A DNA stretch of 64,000 nucleotides from Oleispirillum naphthae (GTDB taxonomy: Bacteria > Pseudomonadota > Alphaproteobacteria > Rhodospirillales > Rhodospirillaceae), in assembly GCA_027864655.1 (NCBI GenBank), contig JAQAZG010000002.1, forward strand, positions 372,001 to 436,000, written 5' to 3'. The position numbers and the translations under genes were made by a program. Shown here piece after piece: positions 9,228-18,114 of the stretch. Within the stretch, counting starts at the first letter, position 1; each line of letters begins with the position of its first letter. The notes below the pieces were generated by a model. The model saw nothing but the letters and a program-made list of their open reading frames with translations, was not told the DNA's origin and ran no database searches.

Positions 9228-10187
9228 ATGGCCGTCTCTTCGATACCGCGCGCCCACCGCCTGATGCGCGCCGCCACCTATGCCGCGGTCGCCACCGCCT
9301 GCCTGCTGATCGTGGTCAAGGCGGCGGCGTGGATGGCCACCGGCTCGCTGTCGCTGCTGGCCAGCCTGGTGGATTCCGGCCTCGACGCCGCCGCCTCGCT
9401 GATCAACCTGATGGCGGTGCGCCACGCGCTGCAACCCGCCGACAGCGACCATCGCTTCGGCCACGGCAAGGCGGAATCGGTGGCCGGGCTGGCGCAGGCC
9501 GCCTTCATCGGCGGTTCCGCGGTGTTCCTGACGCTGGAGTCGGCGCAACGCATCGTCTCGCCGGTGGCGGTGGTGCGCGAGGGCGTGGGCATCGGGGTGA
9601 TGGTCTTCGCCATGGCCGCGACCGCGCTGCTGGTGGCGTTCCAGCGCTATGTGGTGCGCGAGACGCAGTCGCTCGCCATCGGCGCGGACTCCGCCCACTA
9701 CACCGGCGACATCCTGGTCAACGGCAGCGTCATCGTCTCCTTCCTGCTCAACCGCCTGTTCGGCTGGGGGTGGGCCGACGGGGTGTTCGCCTGCGGCATC
9801 GCCGCCTACCTGGCGCACAACGCCTGGGGGATCGGCGTGACCGCCTTCAACCAGCTGATGGACAAGGAAATGCCGGAGGAGGAGCGTGCCCGCATCATCG
9901 CCGTCGCGCTGGCGGAGAGCGGGGCGCTGGCGCTGCACGACCTGCGCACCCGGGTTTCCGGCCCCAACGCCTTCATCCAGCTGCATCTCGAGGTGGACGG
10001 CGGCATGCCCCTGGTGGCTGCGCACGACGTCGCGCAGCGCGTCGAGGATGCGCTCGCCGCCGCCTTCGAAGGCGCCGAGGTGATCGTCCACCTCGACCCG
10101 ATCGGCATCGTCGAGCCGGACGGCTCCACCGCGCGGGAGCGCGTGGTTTCCGACGAGGCCGTCCCGCCCGCCGCCGACACCCCCTGA
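9228..10187 (+). CDS. Cation diffusion facilitator family transporter (FieF-like)
   Basis: Proton-coupled divalent metal exporter of the inner membrane, 319 residues. Several membrane helices are visible. The metal-site signature SLLASLVDSGLDAAASLINL contains the D-x3-D pair, and HYTGDILVNGSV supplies the second H-x3-D pair, as in FieF/YiiP. DHRFGHGKAES is a typical loop. The cytosolic C-terminal domain (LHDLRTRVSGPNAFIQLHLE, then HDVAQRVEDAL) is complete. ATG 9228 lies 11 bp after pdxH. Metal preference (Fe, Zn or Mn) cannot be told from the sequence. Confidence 0.92.
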   Translation: MAVSSIPRAHRLMRAATYAAVATACLLIVVKAAAWMATGSLSLLASLVDSGLDAAASLINLMAVRHALQPADSDHRFGHGKAESVAGLAQAAFIGGSAVFLTLESAQRIVSPVAVVREGVGIGVMVFAMAATALLVAFQRYVVRETQSLAIGADSAHYTGDILVNGSVIVSFLLNRLFGWGWADGVFACGIAAYLAHNAWGIGVTAFNQLMDKEMPEEERARIIAVALAESGALALHDLRTRVSGPNAFIQLHLEVDGGMPLVAAHDVAQRVEDALAAAFEGAEVIVHLDPIGIVEPDGSTARERVVSDEAVPPAADTP

Positions 10188-10324
10188 AAAATCGCAGTAT
10201 CGCTTTGTTTCGCCGCATGAATTTTCCTCGCGGCGATATTATCTATTAGGTACGATACGAGAGGTAACGGGGGAGGGCGACCGGCTGCGGCCGGGGCGGC
10301 CCCATTCGGTTGGGAGGATCAGCC

Positions 10325-11161
10325 ATGAGCATCAAAGACATCCTTGTCCATCTGGACACCGGCGCGGCGTGCGGGGAGCGCATCGATGTGGCGCTGCGGC
10401 TCGCCGCGAAATACGAGGCGCGCCTGATCGGCCTGTTCGTGCGATCCCTGCCTTACGTGCCGCACTTCGTCGCCGCACAGATCGGTCCGGACATCTACGA
10501 GACCCAGAAGCGCGTCGCCGAGCGCGAGGAAATGGCGGTGCGCAAGGACTTTCTCGACCGCTGCGCCAAGGCCGGGCGGAGCGGCGAATGGCGTTGCGAC
10601 GAAGGCGACATGATCGAGACGGTGTGCCTGCATTCCAAGTACGTCGATCTGGTGATCATCGGCCAGTTCAACCCCGACGAGGACCACCGCGAGGGCGAGA
10701 TGGCGATGGCCGACAACGTGGTGATGGACGCCGGACGCCCGGTGCTGGTGGTGCCCTATGCCGGCACCTTCCCCACCGTCGGCGAGAAGGTGATGGTCGC
10801 CTGGAACGCCAGCCGCGAGTCGGTGCGTGCGGTGCACGACGCGCTGCCCTTCCTCAAGACCGCCAAATCGGTCGAGGTGGTGGCCGCCAACCCGCAGGAC
10901 GCCGAGGGCGTGCACGGCGACATTCCCTGCGCCGCGATCTGTTCCCATCTGTCACGCCACGGCGTTTCCGCGGTGGCGAAGACGGTCTATGCCGACGACA
11001 TGAACGTCGGCGCGATCCTGCTGTCGCGCGCGGCGGACGACAGCATCGACCTTCTGGTCACCGGCGCCTACGGGCGTTCGCGCCTGCGCGAGCTGATCCT
11101 CGGCGGCGTGACGCGGCACCTTCTCGGCAACATGACGGTGCCGGTGCTGATGTCGCACTGA
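10325..11161 (+). CDS. Universal stress protein, tandem UspA domains
   Basis: Cytosolic stress-associated protein of 278 residues with two Usp domains. The first starts IKDILVHLDTGAACGERID; the second includes KVMVAWNASRESVRAVHDAL and ends with LLVTGAYGRSRLRELILGG, a glycine-rich ATP-binding-type signature, then VTRHLLGNMTVPVLMSH. The ATG at 10325 has a strong GGGAGGATCAGCC leader. The 137-bp gap upstream holds an inverted repeat (CGCCGC with GCGGCG) and AT-rich stretches that could contain a promoter. A terminator follows the gene. Confidence 0.92.
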   Translation: MSIKDILVHLDTGAACGERIDVALRLAAKYEARLIGLFVRSLPYVPHFVAAQIGPDIYETQKRVAEREEMAVRKDFLDRCAKAGRSGEWRCDEGDMIETVCLHSKYVDLVIIGQFNPDEDHREGEMAMADNVVMDAGRPVLVVPYAGTFPTVGEKVMVAWNASRESVRAVHDALPFLKTAKSVEVVAANPQDAEGVHGDIPCAAICSHLSRHGVSAVAKTVYADDMNVGAILLSRAADDSIDLLVTGAYGRSRLRELILGGVTRHLLGNMTVPVLMSH

Positions 11162-11187
11162 ACGCGCGGCGCGACTCGATTTCCGCG

Positions 11188-11217
11188 GGGCGGACCGGGC
11201 GACCGGCCCGCCCTTTT
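11188..11217 (+). terminator. Rho-independent terminator after the usp gene
   Basis: GGGCGG-A-CCGG pairs with CCGG-C-CCGCCC around the loop GCGA, followed by TTTT. It lies 26 bp after the stop of the universal stress gene. The remaining gap to 11399 is moderately AT-rich and probably holds the promoter of the downstream reductase. Confidence 0.75.
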
Positions 11218-11399
11218 CGCGTTTCCGTTGCGAAAATTTCCCGAAAAAACCTGTAAAAATAAAGCGGAGACCCCATATCGAAGATAAGGAACGGGGTCTT
11301 CTGTTCCCGTTCCTCCGGGGCCGTCGGAGTGGTCCCGGACGGCGCGGGGAGCGCCAATTCCGCCGGAGCGACGGAAACAACGCGAGCGGAGGATGGAAC

Positions 11400-12347
11400 A
11401 TGAAGATAGGCATTTTCGGTGCGGGTGCGGTTGGTGGTTTTCTGGGGGCGAAGCTTGCTGCGGCCGGCCAGGATGTGCACTTCATCGCCCGCGACAACCA
11501 GATGAAGGCGATGCGCCTGAACGGCCTGACCGTGAAGAGCGAAGCCTTCGGCAATACCTATATCGCGCATCCGCAGGTGACCGACGACCCCGAAGAGGTC
11601 GGCGCCTGCGACGTCGTGTTCTTCACCGTGAAACTCTACGACAGCGACGAAGCGATCAAGCTCATGGAGCCGATGGTCGGCGCGGGGACGGTGATCGTTT
11701 CCTTCCAGAACGGCCTGACCGCTGCCGAACCGTTGATGAAGGCCTTCGGGCCGGAGATGGTGCTCGGCGGCGTCGCCTATACCATGGCCTACGTCGAGAC
11801 CCCCGGCATCATCCAGCAGATCGGCCGCTGGGGCCGCTTCATCGTCGGCCGCTTCGCGCCCGGCGCGACCGCCCAGGGCGAAATGATCATGGACAAGGCG
11901 CCGCAACTGCGCGCCGAGACGATCCGCGAGACGCTGATCGAGGCGGGCCTCGAAGCCGCGGTCAGCGACGATATCCGCACGGAGATCTGGAAGAAGTTCG
12001 CCTATCTCGCGCCGCTCTCCGGCATGGCCGCGCTGTTGCGCCTGCCGCTCGGCGAGATTCTCGCGGACCCGGATACCCGGGCGATGCTGGAGGCCGCGAT
12101 CATGGAGGTGATCCGCGTCTCCACCGCCAAGGGCCTGAAGCTCGAGGCGCCGCTGAAGGACACCATCATGCAGATGTTCGAGACCATGCCGCCGGAGATG
12201 GGCACCTCGATGCTCACCGACATGCTGCAGGGCAAGCGGCTGGAGGTTCCGTGGCTGTCCGGCACGGCCAGCCGGTTCGGCCACGAGGCGAACGTGCCGA
12301 CGCCGATGCACGACGCGATCTATACCGCGTTGAAGTTGTGGTCGTAG
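11400..12347 (+). CDS. panE: 2-dehydropantoate 2-reductase family protein (PanE/ApbA)
   Basis: Predicted NADPH-dependent ketopantoate reductase for pantothenate synthesis, 315 residues. The Rossmann motif GIFGAGAVGGFLGAKLA starts at residue 4, followed by CDVVFFTVKLYD and SFQNGLTAAE. The C-terminal domain has the expected helical character (EIWKKFAYLAPLSGMAALLR, with the family catalytic Lys). A GGAGGATGGAAC ribosome binding site precedes ATG 11400. Several ApbA-family paralogues act on other 2-keto acids, so the exact substrate is an inference. Confidence 0.85.
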   Translation: MKIGIFGAGAVGGFLGAKLAAAGQDVHFIARDNQMKAMRLNGLTVKSEAFGNTYIAHPQVTDDPEEVGACDVVFFTVKLYDSDEAIKLMEPMVGAGTVIVSFQNGLTAAEPLMKAFGPEMVLGGVAYTMAYVETPGIIQQIGRWGRFIVGRFAPGATAQGEMIMDKAPQLRAETIRETLIEAGLEAAVSDDIRTEIWKKFAYLAPLSGMAALLRLPLGEILADPDTRAMLEAAIMEVIRVSTAKGLKLEAPLKDTIMQMFETMPPEMGTSMLTDMLQGKRLEVPWLSGTASRFGHEANVPTPMHDAIYTALKLWS

Positions 12348-12393
12348 GCGCCGGTACGCCGGGCGCGGCGGTCGCCGCGCATCCCGCCCAAGG

Positions 12394-12423
12394 AAAAAGG
12401 CCCCCGGTTTCGGGGGCCTTTTT
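12394..12423. terminator. Bidirectional terminator between the panE-family gene and pyrE
   Basis: AAAAAGGCCCCCG, loop GTTT, CGGGGGCCTTTTT forms a perfect stem with an A-run on one side and a T-run on the other. It can therefore end both convergent transcripts. It lies 47 bp after one stop and 6 bp from the other. Confidence 0.95.
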
Positions 12424-12428
12424 GCCGC

Positions 12429-13130
12429 TCAGACCGCAACCTCGGGGCCGCGCCCGCCGTGGCGCAGCGACCATTCCACCGGATCGTGGAGGAAGGCGCG
12501 CACCTCCTGGATCGCCTCGCGGGAGAAATAGCCGCCGTCCTCCGCCGCTTCCAGCACGTCCCACCAGGTGGCGAGGTAGTGCAGGGTGACGCCGCTCTCT
12601 TCCAAGAGCTTGAGCGCGCCGGGGAAGACGCCGTAGAAGAACACCACCAGGGCATGCGCGCATTGCAGGTCGGCGGCGCGCAGGGCGTTGACGAAGTTGA
12701 TCTTGCTCGCGCCGTCGGTGGCCAGATCCTCGACCAGGAGGACGCGCTGGCCGGGGCGCGGATCGCCCTCGATCTGCGCGTTGCGGCCGAAGCCCTTGGC
12801 CTTCTTGCGGACGTAGAGCATGGGCAGTTCCAGGCTGTCGGACAGCCACGCGCCGTAGGGGATGCCCGCGGTCTCGCCGCCCGCCACCGCGTCGAGGGAT
12901 TCGAAGCCGATCTTCCGCACGATCGTCTGGCGCGCGTGCTCGATGATCTCCTTGCGGGCGCGCGGGAAGGAAATCACCTTGCGGCAGTCGATGTAGACCG
13001 GGCTCATCCATCCGGAGGTCAGGGTGTAGGGGTCCTCGGGACGGAAGTTGACGGCGCCGATCTCCATCAGGATGCGGGCCACGGTCTGTCCGGTCCGGCG
13101 TTGGTCGGAGGTGCGGGAAGCGGTGGACAT
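12429..13130 (-). CDS. pyrE: Orotate phosphoribosyltransferase
   Basis: Pyrimidine biosynthesis enzyme joining orotate and PRPP to give OMP. The 233 residues are complete: LTSGWMSPVYIDCRKVISFP near the N-terminus, AVAGGETAGIPYGAWLS in the centre, and the PRPP-binding loop RVLLVEDLATDGASK. Length and motif order fit the alphaproteobacterial type. The start at 13130 is followed by about 15 non-conserved residues before the domain, so an internal start is possible but less likely. Confidence 0.93.
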   Translation of the reverse strand: MSTASRTSDQRRTGQTVARILMEIGAVNFRPEDPYTLTSGWMSPVYIDCRKVISFPRARKEIIEHARQTIVRKIGFESLDAVAGGETAGIPYGAWLSDSLELPMLYVRKKAKGFGRNAQIEGDPRPGQRVLLVEDLATDGASKINFVNALRAADLQCAHALVVFFYGVFPGALKLLEESGVTLHYLATWWDVLEAAEDGGYFSREAIQEVRAFLHDPVEWSLRHGGRGPEVAV

Positions 13131-13291
13131 CTGTCCTCTCTCATTGCGGTCGGGTGGGGTGCTTGCCTTTTATGACGAAGCCGCCCCCGTGACAATACGT
13201 TTGCCGACGCGGGGCTTTTTTTTGCCGCGGAAACCGGCTATCGCTGACGCGGGAACGCCGCGCCGCGCGGCGCAGCAAGGGGATACGATCC

Positions 13292-14269
13292 GTGGACGAG
13301 ATCTGGGCGCTGCTCGACGACCGGGCCGGAAACACCGCACAGACCCTCGGCGTCGCCGAGGCGCTGGGCCAGCCCTTCGTGGAAAAGCGCATCGCCTACA
13401 CCGCGCTCGCAGGTCTGCCCAACCTGATACGGGGCAAGGGACTCGCCGGCGTGGCGGAGCGCGAGGGCCTGCGCGCGCCGTGGCCGCGCCTGGTGATCGC
13501 CTCCGGCCGCCGCCTCGCCCCGGTGGCGCGCTGGATCAAGGCGCAGTCCGGGGCGAAGGGGCGGGCCTGCGCGCTGTGCCAGATCATGGACCCCGGCTGG
13601 CCGGGGCGCCGCGGCTTCGACCTCATCGCCGTGCCCACCCACGACCTGCACGCCCCGGCGGGGGGCAACATCCTGCGCATCCCCGGCGCGCCGCACCGCG
13701 TCACCGCCGCGCGCCTCGCCGCGGCGCGCGCCGCCTGGGCGCAGCGCATCGTGCCGATCCCCGCGCCGCGCATCGCGGTGCTCGTCGGCGGCGCGACCAA
13801 GTCCCTGCCGTTCACCGCAGGCCGCGCCGCGGCGCTCGGCCGCGCCGTCGCCGTCCTGGCGGACGAGATGGGCGGACGGGTGATGCTCACCACCTCGCGC
13901 CGCACCGGCCGCGAGGCGGAGGACGCGCTGATCGCCGAACTGCCGCAAAACGCCTGGACCTACCGCTGGGGCGACTCCGGCGAGAACCCCTATTTCGGCC
14001 TCCTCGCCTGGGCCGATGCGGTGGTGGTCACCGGCGATTCCATGTCCATGGTGTCGGAGGCGTGCGGCACCGAGGTCCCGGTCCTCATCGACGCGCCGGA
14101 AGCCGAAACCTCGGCCAAGCACGCCCGCCTGCACGCCGACCTCATCGCCCGCGGCCGCGCCCTGCCGCTTGCCGCCGCGGGGCCGCAGGCCCTGGCGCGG
14201 CTCTCCTGCCGCCCGCTCAACGCCGCGGTGGAGGTGGCCGCCGCGATCCGCGCGAAGAACCTGATCTGA
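13292..14269 (+). CDS. ELM1/GtrOC1-family putative nucleoside-diphosphate-sugar epimerase-like protein
   Basis: 325-residue member of the family annotated as mitochondrial fission ELM1 in bacteria. It starts EIWALLDDRAGNTAQTLGVA and has DLIAVPTHDLHAPAGGNILR, AVLVGGATKSLPFTAGRA and the strongly conserved segment WADAVVVTGDSMSMVSEACG. The fold resembles GT-B glycosyltransferases. Its bacterial role is not established; presence is typical of alphaproteobacteria. The start at 13292 may be GTG a few codons into the alignment. A repeat element follows the stop. Confidence 0.82.
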   Translation: MDEIWALLDDRAGNTAQTLGVAEALGQPFVEKRIAYTALAGLPNLIRGKGLAGVAEREGLRAPWPRLVIASGRRLAPVARWIKAQSGAKGRACALCQIMDPGWPGRRGFDLIAVPTHDLHAPAGGNILRIPGAPHRVTAARLAAARAAWAQRIVPIPAPRIAVLVGGATKSLPFTAGRAAALGRAVAVLADEMGGRVMLTTSRRTGREAEDALIAELPQNAWTYRWGDSGENPYFGLLAWADAVVVTGDSMSMVSEACGTEVPVLIDAPEAETSAKHARLHADLIARGRALPLAAAGPQALARLSCRPLNAAVEVAAAIRAKNLI

Positions 14270-14495
14270 AAAACCAAAACTTTGCGGGGGGACTCGGTCC
14301 CCCACACCCCCCATATGTTTTTCGCCGCGAAGCGGCAGACAACAGACCTGCGGCAACCGCCGCAGGCTTATGGCGCTACGCGCAAAAACTAAAAATTATG
14401 GGGTGCGCGAGGGGATTGGAGCCGACCGCCGGAGGCGGTGGGAACGCCCGGTGGGCGTTCCCAAGACGGAAATGTCCCCTCGCAAAGTTTTACCC
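14270..14495. repeat. Intergenic inverted-repeat element, copy 4 (divergent and longer)
   Basis: This copy lies between the convergent ELM1-family gene and hemN. Its first unit is the G-rich version (GGGGGGACTCGGTCCCCC, then ACACCCCCCATATG). An unrelated CTGCGGCAACCGCCGCAG hairpin fills the centre. The second unit (ATTATGGGGTGCGCGAGGGG to CCCCTCGCAAAGTTTT) has been enlarged by two extra palindromes (CCGCCGGAGGCGG and GGGAACGCCC/GGGCGTTCCC). The module order is reversed relative to copies 1 to 3. Confidence 0.7.
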
Positions 14496-14497
14496 GC

Positions 14498-15859
14498 TCA
14501 CACCGCGCGGGAGTGGCGTTGTTCGCCCGCCACCAGGTAGCGGTCGAAGGCGGCGCAGGCGGAGCGGACGAACGGGCGGCCCGCCTCGGTCATCGCCACG
14601 ATGTCGCCGCTGCGGGTGAGGAGGCCGTCGCTTTCCATTTCCGAGAGCCGCGGGTAGTCGGCGCGCAGGTCGCTGATATCCACGCCGTGCAGCGCCGCGG
14701 TGGCCGCCACATCGACGCGGAGGTCGCACATCAGGCGTTCGATGATGGCGCGCCGCGCCTTGTCCTCCACCGAGACCGAGATGCCGCGCCGCGTGGCGTA
14801 GACCCCCGCCGCGATGGAGTCCTTGTAGGCGGCGATGTCGCCGTCGTTGACCGCATAGCCCTGCGGCAGTTCGCTGATGCCGGAGGCGCCGATGCCGATC
14901 AGCGCGATGGCGGTGTCGCTGGTGTAGCCCTGGAAGTTGCGGTTGAGGGTGCCCGCCGCCAGCGCCAGCGCCAGGTCGTCCTCGGGTTTGGCGTAGTGGT
15001 CGAAGCCGATCTCCACATAGCCCGCGGCGAGGAGCAGCTCGCGCGCCAGCGCCGCCTGGTCCCAGCGCTCCGCCGCGCCGGGCAGGGTGTCCTCGGCGAT
15101 GAGGTTCTGGTGCTTGCGCATCCACGGCACGTGGGCATAGCCGAACACCGCGAGGCGGTCCGGCGAAAGGGTGAGGATGCGGTCGATGGTGTCGCGCACG
15201 TTGGCCTGCGTCTGGTAGGGCAGGCCGTACATCAGATCGACGTTGATGTGGTCGATGCCGACGGCGCGCAGGGAGGCGATGGTGTTTTCCACCACCGAGA
15301 ACGGCTGGATGCGGTGGATCGCCTTCTGCACCTTCGGCGTCAGGTCCTGCACCCCCACCGAGGCGCGGGTGACCCCCGCCTTGGCCATGGCGGTGACCAG
15401 TTCGGGGCGGGTGGTGCGCGGGTCGAGTTCGATGGCGATGGCGGCGTCGTCGCGGAAGGTGAAGGCGCTGCGCAGGTCCGCGATCAGCCCGGCGAAGTCC
15501 GGCGCGGCGAGGATCGAGGGGCTGCCGCCGCCGAAGTGCAGGTGGCGCACCGGCTGCGGCGCGCGGCCCCCGGCGCCGAGGCGTTCGGCGATCAGGCGGA
15601 TTTCCCGCTTCAGGGTGTCGAGGTAGGAGGCGACCGGCGTATAGGTGGTGGTGCCGCGGGTGTGGCAGCCGCAGAACCAGCACAGCACCTCGCAATAGGG
15701 CACGTGCAGATAGAGCGACAGTTCCTGCGCGGGCGACAGCGCGTCGAGCCAGCCGCCGAACACCTCGGGGCTGACCCCGGCATGGAAATGCGGGGCGGTG
15801 GGATAGGACGTATAGCGCGGGATGCGCGCATCGTACTTGGCAATCAACTCGGTCGGCAT
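14498..15859 (-). CDS. hemN: Oxygen-independent coproporphyrinogen III oxidase
   Basis: Radical-SAM enzyme that decarboxylates coproporphyrinogen III to protoporphyrinogen IX under low oxygen. With ATG 15859 it has 453 residues, the full HemN length. The iron-sulfur motif C-x3-C-x2-C is in YCEVLCWFCGCH, the SAM-binding glycine run in LHFGGGSPSI, and HINVDLMYGLPYQT follows. The C-terminal HemN domain is complete. The start was placed at MPTELIAKYDARIPRYTSYP because the upstream extension lacks homology. I see no clear FNR-type box in the 114-bp divergent gap to the hyi-family gene. Confidence 0.95.
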   Translation of the reverse strand: MPTELIAKYDARIPRYTSYPTAPHFHAGVSPEVFGGWLDALSPAQELSLYLHVPYCEVLCWFCGCHTRGTTTYTPVASYLDTLKREIRLIAERLGAGGRAPQPVRHLHFGGGSPSILAAPDFAGLIADLRSAFTFRDDAAIAIELDPRTTRPELVTAMAKAGVTRASVGVQDLTPKVQKAIHRIQPFSVVENTIASLRAVGIDHINVDLMYGLPYQTQANVRDTIDRILTLSPDRLAVFGYAHVPWMRKHQNLIAEDTLPGAAERWDQAALARELLLAAGYVEIGFDHYAKPEDDLALALAAGTLNRNFQGYTSDTAIALIGIGASGISELPQGYAVNDGDIAAYKDSIAAGVYATRRGISVSVEDKARRAIIERLMCDLRVDVAATAALHGVDISDLRADYPRLSEMESDGLLTRSGDIVAMTEAGRPFVRSACAAFDRYLVAGEQRHSRAV

Positions 15860-15973
15860 GAAGGCTCCCTGTTCCTGCTGAAAGCTAGGCTTGCGGCGAG
15901 GGGGTTGCAAGGGGCGGCGTACCTGCGCACACTTCCTTTTCCGTAACGCATTCCGTCTGTAAGGATTTGCCAG

Positions 15974-16798
15974 ATGCCGAGGTTTTCCGCAAACCTGTCG
16001 TTTCTTTTCCAAGAATGGGCGCCGGAAGCGCGCTTCGTCGCTGCGCGCGAGGCCGGCTTCAAGGGCGTGGAGCTGCCGTTTCCCTACGATATCGGCCTCG
16101 GCAAGCTGGGCGACCTGCTGGCGATGAACGGCCTGCAACTCGCCGCGTTCAACGCCCCGGCGGGGGACTGGGAAGCGGGGGAGCGCGGCCTCGCCGCGCT
16201 GCCGGGCCGCGAGGAGGAGTTCTTCGACGGCCTGGAGCGGGCCTTCGACCTGGCGGATTTCGTGGACGCCAAGCGCGTCCACGTGATGGCCGGGCTGATC
16301 CCCGAGAAGGCGGACTTCGACGAGGTCTACGACACCTACGTGGACAACCTGACGCAGGCGGCCAAGGAGGCGCGCAAGCGCGGCCTCACCGTGATGATCG
16401 AGCCGGTCTCGCATGCCGCGATTCCCGGCTACATGCTGGAGACGCCGGACCAGGCCCTGGCGGTGATCGCCGACGTGGACGACCGCGGCCTCGGCCTGAT
16501 GTTCGACGTGTTCCACGCGCAGATGGCGCAGGGCCGCCTGGCCGAGACCATCGAGGCGGCGATGGGCAGCCTCGCGCACGTGCAGATCGCGGGCGTGCCG
16601 GAGCGCGCCGAGCCGGACGCGGGCGAGGTCAACTATCCCTATCTCTTCGACCTGCTGGACGCGCACGGCTATTCCGGCTGGGTCGGGCTGGAATACCGGC
16701 CGCGCCTGGGCACGCTCGCCGGGCTGCGCTGGGCGCGCTCCTGGGGGATCATGCCGGAGGGGCCGACGGCGCCGGGCAAGGGCAAATCCGCCCCTTGA
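15974..16798 (+). CDS. hyi: Hydroxypyruvate isomerase family protein (TIM barrel)
   Basis: AP-endonuclease/xylose isomerase-like TIM barrel of 274 residues. It begins PRFSANLSFLFQEWA and shows the family segments FKGVELPFPYDIG, MIEPVSHAAIPGYML (with a candidate metal or catalytic Glu), MFDVFHAQMAQG and YSGWVGLEYRPR. Such enzymes interconvert hydroxypyruvate and tartronate semialdehyde, but close paralogues act on other sugars, so the reaction is tentative. It is followed by tRNA-His. Confidence 0.85.
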   Translation: MPRFSANLSFLFQEWAPEARFVAAREAGFKGVELPFPYDIGLGKLGDLLAMNGLQLAAFNAPAGDWEAGERGLAALPGREEEFFDGLERAFDLADFVDAKRVHVMAGLIPEKADFDEVYDTYVDNLTQAAKEARKRGLTVMIEPVSHAAIPGYMLETPDQALAVIADVDDRGLGLMFDVFHAQMAQGRLAETIEAAMGSLAHVQIAGVPERAEPDAGEVNYPYLFDLLDAHGYSGWVGLEYRPRLGTLAGLRWARSWGIMPEGPTAPGKGKSAP

Positions 16799-16836
16799 CG
16801 AGGCGGGCGAAGGGCGTTATCAACAGCGCCCCGTGT

Positions 16837-16914
16837 GGCGAGTGTAGCTCAGTCGGTTAGAGCGCCAGTTTGTGGTACTGGATGTCGTCGGTTCGATTCC
16901 GATCACTCGCCCCA
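16837..16914 (+). tRNA. tRNA-His (anticodon GTG), prophage attachment gene
   Basis: The cloverleaf can be folded by eye: acceptor GCGAGTG with CACTCGC, anticodon stem CCAGT/ACTGG around TTGTGGT with anticodon GTG, T-arm GTCGG-TTCGATT-CCGAT region, and an encoded CCA at 16912-16914. The discriminator is C73 and an extra G (-1) precedes G1 at 16838; both are specific to tRNA-His. The 3' part from the anticodon stem on is duplicated at 57356, which marks it as the integration site. Confidence 0.96.
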
Positions 16915-16916
16915 TT
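16867..16916 (+). repeat. attL core (50-bp direct repeat)
   Basis: Fifty bases starting AGTTTGTGGTACTGG, in the anticodon stem-loop of tRNA-His, and running two bases past the CCA. They are identical to 57356-57405. The bases just outside differ on both sides (C versus A before; T versus C after), which sets the repeat limits. Confidence 0.95.
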
Positions 16917-16968
16917 TTTCCCCTTTAGAACCAATATGTTATCAACTCTCCGCGAGAGGGGCGTTGAA

Positions 16969-17000
16969 GGTTTGCCACTTTTATTCTGAAGGTTTGCCAC
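16969..17000. promoter_or_regulatory. Candidate integrase arm-type sites near attL
   Basis: Two direct copies of GGTTTGCCAC at 16969-16978 and 16991-17000, 22 bp apart, each preceded by GAA. The same decamer occurs near attR at 57263-57272 and inverted at 57321-57330. Position between core and integrase gene fits arm-type binding sites of a tyrosine integrase. Confidence 0.7.
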
Positions 17001-17001
17001 T

Positions 17002-18114
17002 TCACGTTCTCGCTTTGCTCTTTTCGGCGCGGACCACCTTGGCCATCGCGGACTCGGCGAGTCGCTTTTGGTTCGCACCTTTAGCGTAGTGTTCAAGCAT
17101 CATCAGGGTGTTATGCCCGGTGATGGCCTGCGCCTCTTTTGTAGAGCAGCCTGCTTCCATCAGTGTGTTCGTCGCGTTTTTCCGTAGTCCGTGGAATGGC
17201 AGTCCGGCGCAGCCGGTGGCGTGCTGGGCGCGATTCCATAGGGCGGCGAATCCGTCCTCGGTGTACGCGGAGCCATCGAGACGTGCCACGATGGTGAGAG
17301 GCGTGGCTGCCGCGCGCTTTTGTCGGCGGCGAGTCTCGGTGCGAGAGGTCTGCTCGGCTTTGATTTTAGCGAGTTCTACCCGGAGAATCGGGTGGAGCGG
17401 GATGGTGAGCGCGCCTTCCTCTTTTTTCTTTTTGGCCTGCTTTACCACAATCGCGCCGCCGTCCGGCGTGATGGCGTCCCATCGCATGGCTAAAACATCG
17501 GCGCGGCGCTGGCCTGTGAACAGAGCAAGGAAAAACGCGGTGCGGGGCGCACCGGACGCTAGTTTGGAAAACCTCTCAAGCGCGGGCTGCGGCCAAGGCT
17601 TCCACCCTTCGGTATCGATTCGGATCGGCTTGATCCGAGTGGCGGGGTTGTTGTCGATGATTTCGATCTCGACCGCGTAGTTGAGCAAGATGCGCAGCGC
17701 GTCGAGCGCCTGGTTTGCCTTGCGCGGCTGTTCGGCGAGGCTGTCGCGGTAGGCGCGGATCACGCGCTTAGTGATGCCGATCACCGGCACGTCCCGCCAT
17801 TTCTCTCGCATCGGCTCGATGTGGCGCTTGTATTCGATCTGCGTCGATTCGCGCAGGTTTTTCCAAAATTCCGGTGCAGCGTAGTAGGCTTCGACAAGTG
17901 CGCCGAAGGTGCCGCGCGTCGCCTTGTTCGTGCGAGGGCGATCCGCTTGAGCGTGGATACGATGATATTCTGCCAGAAACTCTGGCGATCCCGGATCTCC
18001 AGATATGGCTTGCCGCCGTCCGCCGCGCCGGTAGTAACAGCGCAGGTGACCGTGACGGTCGCGGAAACTGTGGAGGTACGGTAGGTCGATCAGGCCCACA
18101 GCGTCAGGCTCCAT
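17002..18114 (-). CDS. int: Phage integrase, tyrosine recombinase family
   Basis: 370-residue site-specific recombinase that should integrate and excise the prophage at tRNA-His. The C-terminal catalytic domain shows the conserved Arg in LFTGQRRADVLAMRW, the H-x-x-R box in PFHGLRKNATNTLMEAG, the second His in QAITGHNTLMMLEHYAKG and the nucleophile Tyr in the same segment. The N-terminal region carries an arm-binding-type domain followed by a SAM-like core-binding domain. It is transcribed toward attL, and its stop is 2 bp from the second arm site. The gene starts where the excisionase-like gene stops (18114). Confidence 0.95.
   Translation of the reverse strand: MEPDAVGLIDLPYLHSFRDRHGHLRCYYRRGGRRQAISGDPGSPEFLAEYHRIHAQADRPRTNKATRGTFGALVEAYYAAPEFWKNLRESTQIEYKRHIEPMREKWRDVPVIGITKRVIRAYRDSLAEQPRKANQALDALRILLNYAVEIEIIDNNPATRIKPIRIDTEGWKPWPQPALERFSKLASGAPRTAFFLALFTGQRRADVLAMRWDAITPDGGAIVVKQAKKKKEEGALTIPLHPILRVELAKIKAEQTSRTETRRRQKRAAATPLTIVARLDGSAYTEDGFAALWNRAQHATGCAGLPFHGLRKNATNTLMEAGCSTKEAQAITGHNTLMMLEHYAKGANQKRLAESAMAKVVRAEKSKART

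Noticed and set aside
15860-15973. FNR/Anr box before hemN
   Set aside because: No TTGAT-N4-ATCAA-like sequence found in the interval, although hemN genes are often so controlled.
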